Shown here piece by piece: positions 1 to 5,423 of a DNA stretch of 5,423 nt (the stretch's first letter is position 1; each line of letters opens with the position of its first letter). This DNA is from Bacillota bacterium. GTDB lineage: Bacteria > Bacillota_E > Sulfobacillia > Sulfobacillales > Sulfobacillaceae. A program made the position numbers and the translations under genes. The notes beneath the pieces are model-generated. The model worked only from the letters and a program-made list of their open reading frames with translations, searched no databases and was not told the origin of the DNA. The stretch lies in the NCBI GenBank assembly GCA_021802375.1, contig JAKAAL010000358.1:1-5423 (forward strand), read 5' to 3'.

Positions 1-5
1 GATCT
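1..5. other. Probable sequencing-adapter remnant (GATCT) at the contig edge
   Basis: The first five bases read GATCT, the same as the 3' end of the common Illumina adapter (which ends CCGATCT). UvrB homology is lost exactly here: family members read Glu-Gln-Ile-(Ile/Val)-Arg-Pro-Thr-Gly, and this sequence gives Ile-Val-Arg-Pro-Thr-Gly from base 8, preceded by AA at 6-7, which fits the last two bases of a CAA glutamine codon. The T at base 5 turns that codon into TAA. That is seen in the sequence; the adapter origin is inferred. A five-base match can be chance, and a Sau3AI/BglII-type cloning junction is another possible source. Confidence 0.5.
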
Positions 6-10
6 AAATC

Positions 11-790
11 GTGCGGCCTACTGGATTGCTTGATCCGGAGATTACCGTGAAGCCAACCAAGGGACAAATTGATGATTTGCTGGCCGAGATTCGGGCCCGC
101 ACCCAAAAACAGCAGCGGGTTCTGGTGACCACCCTGACCAAACGAATGGCGGAAGACCTTACCGAATTTTTTCGGGAACATGGGGTCCGGGTGCGATATC
201 TGCATTCTGACATCGATACCTTAGAGCGCATGGCCATCATCCGGGATTTGCGATTGGGCGAATTTGATGTGTTGGTTGGCATTAACCTATTGCGGGAAGG
301 ATTAGACTTGCCCGAAGTGGCACTGGTGGCGATATTGGATGCCGACAAAGAGGGGTATTTGCGCTCGACGACGTCTCTGGTGCAAACTATCGGACGAGCA
401 GCGCGCAATTTGGAAGGTGCCGTGATTATGTATGCGGACAAGATCACGGACTCGATGCGTCAAGCCATGTCGGAGACGGATCGCAGGCGGGAGATCCAAC
501 GTCAATTTAACCTAGATCATCATATTACACCGCAAGGGGTCTCCAAAGCGGTTAGAGAAATAATCCAGGCTACGAAGGCGACTCATGAGAAGCCGGTGGA
601 AAAACCGATTCGTGATATGACGGCTCGGGAACGTATCCAAATGGCCAATCAATTGCGTAAAGAAATGAAAGAGGCCAGCCGCAACTGGGAATTTGAGCGG
701 GCCGCCGTACTAAGAGATTTGTTGATGGAACTGGAAAAAGAACGACCGATTAAGGCCGTGGCGGGAGGTTCCAGAAAGTCCCATGGCTAG
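11..790 (+). CDS. uvrB: UvrABC system protein B, C-terminal part (5' truncated)
   Basis: UvrB is the damage-verifying helicase-like subunit of the excinuclease: UvrA loads it onto DNA, it pries the strands apart with ATP, and it recruits UvrC. Only the last 259 residues or so of a usual 660-680 are present, roughly residue 415 onward of E. coli UvrB. Counting from the GTG at 11, the sequence shows RPTGLLDP (2-9), helicase motif IV around [15 protein letters not shown] (36-50), motif [15 protein letters not shown] (90-103), and motif [11 protein letters not shown] (125-133) with its arginine fingers. The UVR motif that binds UvrC follows at about 208-243, containing FERAAVLRD. The Walker A, beta-hairpin and UvrA-binding domains lie off the window. 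GTG 11 is not a credible start: it is an internal valine, and the match continues through the Ile codon at 8-10. The in-frame TAA at 5-7 is probably an artefact of the contig end. The 3' end overlaps uvrA by 8 bases. Confidence 0.96.
   Translation: MRPTGLLDPEITVKPTKGQIDDLLAEIRARTQKQQRVLVTTLTKRMAEDLTEFFREHGVRVRYLHSDIDTLERMAIIRDLRLGEFDVLVGINLLREGLDLPEVALVAILDADKEGYLRSTTSLVQTIGRAARNLEGAVIMYADKITDSMRQAMSETDRRREIQRQFNLDHHITPQGVSKAVREIIQATKATHEKPVEKPIRDMTARERIQMANQLRKEMKEASRNWEFERAAVLRDLLMELEKERPIKAVAGGSRKSHG
763..769 (+). promoter_or_regulatory. Shine-Dalgarno sequence for uvrA, inside the end of uvrB
   Basis: GGGAGGT lies within the last codons of uvrB, 13 bases before the uvrA ATG at 783. The core is strong but the spacing is longer than the usual 5-9 bases. 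No better-placed start occurs in the uvrA frame, and starting at 783 gives an N-terminus of normal family length. Because uvrB stops at 788-790, just past the uvrA start, ribosomes ending uvrB may re-initiate on uvrA, which could make up for the loose spacing (inference). Confidence 0.6.
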
Positions 791-3626
791 CCAATGGATT
801 CGGGTGCGGGGCGCTCGGCAGCACAACTTAAAAAATATCAATGTGGATATTCCCCGAGATCAATTGGTGGTGATTACCGGCGTGTCAGGATCGGGAAAAT
901 CTTCATTGGCGTTTGATACGATTTACGCAGAGGGTCAGCGGCGGTATGTGGAATCGCTCTCTAGCTACGCTCGCCAATTTCTCGGTCAGATGGATAAACC
1001 CGACGTGGATGCCATTGAAGGGTTGTCACCGGCTATCTCCATCGATCAAAAGACCACGAGCCACAATCCCCGAAGCACGGTGGGCACCGTGACCGAGATT
1101 TATGACTATCTGCGGTTGTTGTATGCCCGGGTGGGGCAACCGCATTGTCCCGTCTGCGGTCGTGAGATATCGCAACAAACCATTGATCAAATGGTAGACC
1201 ATATCATGGCACTGCCCGAAGGTACGCGGCTTGAAGTGCGGGCTCCCTTAGTGCGTGGCCGTAAAGGAACTCATGATAAGGTGTTGGCCGACGTCCGTCG
1301 GCAGGGGTACACTAGGGCTCGCATTGACGGTGCTACGGTGGAATTGGAATCACTCCCGGCATTGAACAAAAATCAAAAACACACCATTGCCGTGGTAGTG
1401 GATCGTATTGTGCTGAAGTCGACAATCGGATCGCGATTGACCGAGTCATTGGAACACGCCCTAGATTTATCAGGTGATGTTGTAGAAGTCGGTCCGCCGG
1501 ACGGACTGACCGAAGTGTTTGCTCGTGATCTGGCGTGCCCGCACTGCGGCATCTCACTGGAGGAACTATCGCCGCGGATGTTTAGTTTCAACGCCCCATA
1601 CGGCGCATGTCCGGATTGTACCGGGCTCGGGTTCAAATTGGAAGTGGATCCCGAACTGGTTGTTCCCGATCCCACGCTGACCTTGCGGGAAGGAGCGGTG
1701 GCGCCATTTACCCGTGGCAGTTCCCGATTTTATCCTGATTTGCTGGAAACGGTGGCGAAAATTGCCGGTATACCTGTAGACCGACCGTATCATATGCTGT
1801 CAGATGAGGCTAAGCATATTGTGTTGTACGGATATCCTGATCCAGTGCCGTTTTCTTTTGAAAGCCACTACGGCAGCCATCACCAGCAGTTTCGCTATCA
1901 TGGCGCGATACCTATTTTGGAGCGTCGCTATCGGGAAGTGGGCTCGGAGTCAGCCAAAGCCGAAGTTGAAGAGTATATGACATCGAATCCGTGTGCGGTT
2001 TGTCACGGACAACGTCTTAAACCGGCAGTGTTGGCGGTAACGGTGGGCGACTTGTCGATTGCTTCCGTAACGGACCTTTCTATTGTGAAAGCGCGACAAT
2101 TTTTTGAGACCCTCTCTTTGAAACCCCGACAGCAAGTCATCGGATCCCCTATTTTGAAAGAAGTGCGAGAACGGCTAAATTTCTTAATTGACGTGGGATT
2201 AGGGTATCTGACCCTGTCCCGAGCTGCCGGGTCGCTGTCGGGTGGGGAAGCTCAGCGAATTCGCTTGGCCACCCAAATTGGATCTTCACTGATGGGGGTC
2301 TTGTATATCTTGGACGAACCATCAATTGGATTGCATCAACGCGACAACGATCGGTTGCTTAACACACTAAAAAGGCTGAGAGATTTAGGCAACACGGTAC
2401 TGGTGGTGGAACACGACGAGGAAACCATGCTGGCTGCTGACTATCTGATAGATATTGGTCCGGGACCGGGAACCTACGGCGGTGAAGTAGTGGCCCACGG
2501 TACTCCTCAAGAAGTGATGGCAATCCCTAATAGTTTAACCGGGCAATATCTGTCCCATCAGCGGGAAATGCCCTTGCCATCTAGACGCCGCGTCCCGAAT
2601 TCCCGGTGGATTACCATCTCCGGGGCTCGAGAACATAATTTGAAAGAAATTACCGTGCGGATTCCTCTTGGCATGATGGTCGCGGTTACCGGTGTCTCAG
2701 GGTCGGGAAAGTCTACTCTGGTAAACGATATTTTGCGGAAGTCACTGGAACTTCAACTCAATGGCGCGCGAAACCGTCGGGTGGGGAACCATGATGCGAT
2801 TGGTGGTTTGGAGCATCTCGACAAAGTCATTGCGATTGACCAAAGCCCCATTGGTCGCACCCCTCGGTCGAATCCTGCGACTTATACCGGATCGTTTGAT
2901 CTGATTCGCGAAATATTTGCCGGGACTACCGAGGCAAGCATTCGGGGATACAAGGCCGGGCGATTTTCTTTCAATTTGCGGGGAGGTCGCTGCGAGGCGT
3001 GCAAAGGTGACGGGATTCTTAAGATCGAAATGCATTTTTTACCGGATGTCTACGTGCCGTGTGAGGTGTGCAAAGGACGGCGATATAACCGGGAGACCAT
3101 GGAAGTCCATTATCGCGGACAAACCATTGCGGATGTCTTAGAGATGACAGTGGACCAGGCGGCGGTTTTCTTCCAACATCATACTCGCCTTAAACGAAAA
3201 TTGGAGACGTTGCGGGATGTGGGACTTGGGTATATCCACCTCGGACAGCCAGCCACCACATTGTCCGGAGGCGAAGCTCAGCGGGTTAAATTGGCCACCG
3301 AACTGTCGCGCAAGTCCGAAGGCCGCACCCTGTATATTTTGGATGAACCGACGACGGGACTTCACCACGAAGACATTCGCCACTTGCTGGGCGTCTTAGA
3401 GCGTTTGGTATCTCAAGGCGACACGGTTTTGGTCATTGAGCACAACCTGGATGTGATTCAAAACGCGGATTGGATTATCGATTTAGGTCCTGAAGGGGGC
3501 GATGCCGGTGGCACTATCGTGGCAGAGGGATCCCCGGAGCAGGTAATGGACAATTCGGCATCCTATACCGGGCGCTATCTAAAGCGTCATTTGATGCGTT
3601 ATCAAGCCGTGGATACGGCGCGATAA
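783..3626 (+). CDS. uvrA: UvrABC system protein A (excinuclease ATPase subunit), complete
   Basis: UvrA is the dimeric cytoplasmic ABC-type ATPase that finds bulky DNA lesions and hands the DNA to UvrB. The 947 residues match the usual length of about 940-960. It has two ABC halves. Half one: Walker A GVSGSGKS (33-40), signature LSGGEAQR (485-492), Walker B with D511 E512, and H-loop H544. Half two: Walker A GVSGSGKS (637-644), signature LSGGEAQR (827-834), Walker B D854 E855, and H887. Cysteine pairs for zinc modules are at C122/C125, C252/C255, C276/C279, C404/C407 and C737/C740 with C760/C763; the last set has the C-X2-C-X19-C-X2-C spacing of the zinc finger that helps sense damage. The two halves are recognisably duplicated: residues 10-42 resemble 614-646. 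Nothing is missing or frameshifted. ATG 783 is chosen because the conserved [11 protein letters not shown] follows within a few residues. The start overlaps uvrB, and uvrC follows after 21 bases. Confidence 0.99.
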   Translation: MASQWIRVRGARQHNLKNINVDIPRDQLVVITGVSGSGKSSLAFDTIYAEGQRRYVESLSSYARQFLGQMDKPDVDAIEGLSPAISIDQKTTSHNPRSTVGTVTEIYDYLRLLYARVGQPHCPVCGREISQQTIDQMVDHIMALPEGTRLEVRAPLVRGRKGTHDKVLADVRRQGYTRARIDGATVELESLPALNKNQKHTIAVVVDRIVLKSTIGSRLTESLEHALDLSGDVVEVGPPDGLTEVFARDLACPHCGISLEELSPRMFSFNAPYGACPDCTGLGFKLEVDPELVVPDPTLTLREGAVAPFTRGSSRFYPDLLETVAKIAGIPVDRPYHMLSDEAKHIVLYGYPDPVPFSFESHYGSHHQQFRYHGAIPILERRYREVGSESAKAEVEEYMTSNPCAVCHGQRLKPAVLAVTVGDLSIASVTDLSIVKARQFFETLSLKPRQQVIGSPILKEVRERLNFLIDVGLGYLTLSRAAGSLSGGEAQRIRLATQIGSSLMGVLYILDEPSIGLHQRDNDRLLNTLKRLRDLGNTVLVVEHDEETMLAADYLIDIGPGPGTYGGEVVAHGTPQEVMAIPNSLTGQYLSHQREMPLPSRRRVPNSRWITISGAREHNLKEITVRIPLGMMVAVTGVSGSGKSTLVNDILRKSLELQLNGARNRRVGNHDAIGGLEHLDKVIAIDQSPIGRTPRSNPATYTGSFDLIREIFAGTTEASIRGYKAGRFSFNLRGGRCEACKGDGILKIEMHFLPDVYVPCEVCKGRRYNRETMEVHYRGQTIADVLEMTVDQAAVFFQHHTRLKRKLETLRDVGLGYIHLGQPATTLSGGEAQRVKLATELSRKSEGRTLYILDEPTTGLHHEDIRHLLGVLERLVSQGDTVLVIEHNLDVIQNADWIIDLGPEGGDAGGTIVAEGSPEQVMDNSASYTGRYLKRHLMRYQAVDTAR

Positions 3627-3635
3627 CTGAGCCAT

Positions 3636-3642
3636 AGGGAGG
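3636..3642 (+). promoter_or_regulatory. Shine-Dalgarno sequence for uvrC
   Basis: AGGGAGG sits 5 bases before the ATG at 3648, a near-ideal ribosome binding site that fixes the uvrC start. It occupies most of the 21-base gap after the uvrA stop (TAA at 3624-3626). The gap has no room for a promoter or hairpin terminator, so uvrC is most likely read from the same transcript as uvrA. Confidence 0.85.
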
Positions 3643-3647
3643 CAAGC

Positions 3648-5423
3648 ATGGCGGCAATTTCCGAAGAACTGGAACGTAAACGGCAGGTTCTCCCCGATCA
3701 ACCTGGTGTCTATCTCATGAAAGATGACGAAGACCATGTCATCTATGTGGGCAAGGCTGTCGATTTAAAACAGCGGGTGCGAAGCTATTTTCAGGATCCG
3801 GCTCGGTTAGCGCCTAAAGTTGCGGCAATGATGCGCCACGTGGCCGATTTTGAGGTCATAGCCACCGATACCGAAGTAGAAGCGCTCATTTTAGAAGCGA
3901 CGTTAGTGAAGCAAATGCAACCGCACTACAACATACGGTTGAAAGATGACAAAGCATATCCTTATTTGCGGTTGACCTGGGAAGAGGATTTTCCCCGGTT
4001 GCTGATCGCGCGCAAGCCGTCGGAGCTTGGCAGCCGATATTTTGGACCCTACACCCGGTCACAATCGGTACAGGAAACGATTCGGCTATTGCGGAAGATC
4101 TTTCCCATTCGGAATTGCACCAATATGAAATTTAAAAATGCCGCCCGCCCTTGCTTGGAATATCATATCCACCGCTGCCAAGCGCCGTGTCAAAATCTGG
4201 TCGAGAAGACCACGTATCGTGAAATGATGAAATCGGTGGAATTGTTCTTGGAGGGCAAGGCCGACCATGTTCGGGATCATTTAATTCAACAGTTGAATGA
4301 GGCCGCAGATTTACTGCAATTCGAACGGGCGGCTAAACTGCGGGATCAGGTGCGGGCCATCGAAGAAATCACCGCTCAGCAAAAAGTGGCGGCCGAGGCA
4401 GGGCGTAATTTGGATGCCATCAGTTGGGTAGTGGAGCGTCCAGACGCGTATGTTCAGGTGTTTCGGATTCGTGATGGACGGTTGACCGGGCGTGAATCCA
4501 TGGTAATGACGGGAGTTGACGGGACCAATGACGCGGAGTTGGCCCGTGCTTTTCTGCTGCAGTACTACGAGCGGGCTAATGAAATTCCCCAGGAGATATT
4601 GGTGGAACACTTACCTGAGGAGGTGGACGACTTACGCTATTGGCTTCGCCAAGAACGGCGCGGCAAGATTGAGTTAAAGGTACCGCAACGCGGTGAAAAA
4701 CAGCGCCTTTTGGCGATGGTGAGGCAAAACGCTGTGATAGCCCGAGATGAAGCGCTGCGACGGATGGAAGTTAAAGAACGGGAGCGGGAGGAGGCACTTT
4801 TGGGATTAAAAGCAACATTGGGTTTGAGCAAAACGCCGGATCGCATTGAATGTTATGACATTTCCAATACCCAGGGAACGGAGTCGGTGGCATCCATGGT
4901 GGTGTTTACCAACGGCAAACCTGACAAGAGCCAATATCGGCGGTTCAAAATCCAAACGGTTCAAGGACCCAATGATTTCTTGTCGATGCGCGAAGTGATC
5001 GCGCGACGATTTCGCCATCAACAACTGGCGGAAGACAGCATCCACACCAAACGGTTTGCGAAAACTCCCGATTTGGTGATCATTGACGGCGGCCGGGGAC
5101 AATTGGGTTATGCCCACCAGGCAATGGAAGAAGCCGGGGTGGGTGATATTCCTGTGTTTGGATTGGCCAAAGAACATGAATGGTTATTTGAACCTCAGCG
5201 ACCGGATCCGATCATTCTGGATCGGGAGTCGCCGCCGCTTAAATTATTGCAGCATGTGAGGGATGAGGCACACCGTTTTGCTATTACCTTCCATCGCCAG
5301 TTGCGCAACAAGCGGAATCTGGCATCGGTGTTGGATGAGGTGCCTGGGATTGGATCGAAGAGAAAAAAAACGGTGCTACGGCATTTTCCTGACTTGGCTG
5401 CCCTGGTACGATCGTCCCCCGCT
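3648..5423 (+). CDS. uvrC: UvrABC system protein C (dual-incision nuclease), 3' truncated by window end
   Basis: UvrC binds the UvrB-DNA complex and makes both cuts around the lesion. The frame is open for 592 codons with no stop; family members are about 590-620 residues, so only a short C-terminal piece is missing. Domains in order: an N-terminal GIY-YIG nuclease (3' cut) with G20-V-Y22, Y33-V-G35, K36, R43, Y47, E83 and N95, matching the catalytic set known from Thermotoga UvrC; a four-cysteine segment C157, C169, C177, C181; a UVR motif at about 206-241 (FERAAKLRD) that pairs with the one in UvrB; and an RNase H-like nuclease (5' cut) with D404 in ECYDIS, D443, D480 in IIDGG, and H542 in RDEAH. 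The first helix-hairpin-helix begins at VPGIGSKRKK (565-574) and the second is cut off. The start at ATG 3648 is supported by a strong Shine-Dalgarno and by GVYLMKD at the expected distance. All visible catalytic residues are intact, so the protein should be active if the C-terminus is normal. Confidence 0.98.
   Translation, partial: MAAISEELERKRQVLPDQPGVYLMKDDEDHVIYVGKAVDLKQRVRSYFQDPARLAPKVAAMMRHVADFEVIATDTEVEALILEATLVKQMQPHYNIRLKDDKAYPYLRLTWEEDFPRLLIARKPSELGSRYFGPYTRSQSVQETIRLLRKIFPIRNCTNMKFKNAARPCLEYHIHRCQAPCQNLVEKTTYREMMKSVELFLEGKADHVRDHLIQQLNEAADLLQFERAAKLRDQVRAIEEITAQQKVAAEAGRNLDAISWVVERPDAYVQVFRIRDGRLTGRESMVMTGVDGTNDAELARAFLLQYYERANEIPQEILVEHLPEEVDDLRYWLRQERRGKIELKVPQRGEKQRLLAMVRQNAVIARDEALRRMEVKEREREEALLGLKATLGLSKTPDRIECYDISNTQGTESVASMVVFTNGKPDKSQYRRFKIQTVQGPNDFLSMREVIARRFRHQQLAEDSIHTKRFAKTPDLVIIDGGRGQLGYAHQAMEEAGVGDIPVFGLAKEHEWLFEPQRPDPIILDRESPPLKLLQHVRDEAHRFAITFHRQLRNKRNLASVLDEVPGIGSKRKKTVLRHFPDLAALVRSSPA

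Noticed and set aside
5..7. TAA at the Gln position as a recoded stop or a reassigned genetic code
   Set aside because: No other in-frame TAA, TAG or TGA interrupts any of the three genes, and TAA is the normal stop of uvrA. A contig-end artefact explains it more simply.
4..447. Long open frame on the - strand opposite uvrB (147 residues)
   Set aside because: It lies entirely antisense to well-conserved UvrB codons, is rich in Arg and Ser as expected of a shadow frame, and resembles no family I know.
809..2725. Repeated DNA: similar segments near 809-908 and 2621-2720
   Set aside because: These encode the Walker A regions of the two ABC halves of UvrA, an ancient internal duplication found in all UvrA proteins, not a new repeat element.
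2917..3141. Alternative + strand frame inside uvrA
   Set aside because: It overlaps the zinc-finger region of UvrA in another frame, and the UvrA frame is clearly the coding one.
3627..3647. Promoter, SOS (LexA/DinR) box or terminator between uvrA and uvrC
   Set aside because: The 21 bases hold little beyond a Shine-Dalgarno; I see no inverted repeat and no GAAC-N4-GTTC-type operator.
4806..5177. Open frame on the - strand opposite uvrC (123 residues)
   Set aside because: The + strand here encodes the UvrC RNase H-like nuclease with its catalytic residues in place; the antisense frame has no recognisable motif or ribosome binding site I could support.

Overview
The window is a stretch of bacterial chromosome holding three co-oriented genes of nucleotide excision repair, in the order uvrB - uvrA - uvrC, all on the + strand. 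Almost every base is coding. The gene cuts off at both ends: uvrB lacks its 5' part (about 60% of the protein) and uvrC lacks its last few dozen codons, so this looks like a complete short contig rather than a natural unit. I see no mobile element, CRISPR array, RNA gene or unknown gene.

Layout: bases 1-5 (GATCT) do not fit the UvrB reading and look like leftover sequencing-adapter sequence. From about base 6 to 790 is the C-terminal part of UvrB (helicase domain 3 and the UvrC-binding UVR motif). Bases 783-3626 are a full-length UvrA of 947 residues, its start codon overlapping the end of uvrB by 8 bases. A 21-base gap carrying a strong Shine-Dalgarno sequence leads into uvrC at 3648, which stays open to the last base (592 codons). 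The tight spacing implies one polycistronic transcript; its promoter and any SOS operator would lie upstream of uvrB, outside the window, and no terminator is visible.

Together the proteins form the UvrABC excinuclease. UvrA, an ABC-type ATPase dimer, scans DNA and loads UvrB at damage; UvrB verifies the lesion and recruits UvrC through UVR-motif contacts (both motifs are present here); UvrC cuts 3' and then 5' of the lesion with its two nuclease domains. All key catalytic and metal-binding residues that fall within the window are intact.

Organism: the GC content looks moderate (roughly half), the Shine-Dalgarno sequences are strong, and a uvrB-uvrA-uvrC cluster is typical of Clostridia-like Firmicutes. 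A Sulfobacillus-type or related Firmicute is my best guess, held with low confidence because no marker gene is present. I found no novel biological system; the most useful observation is the likely adapter remnant that creates a false stop codon in uvrB.
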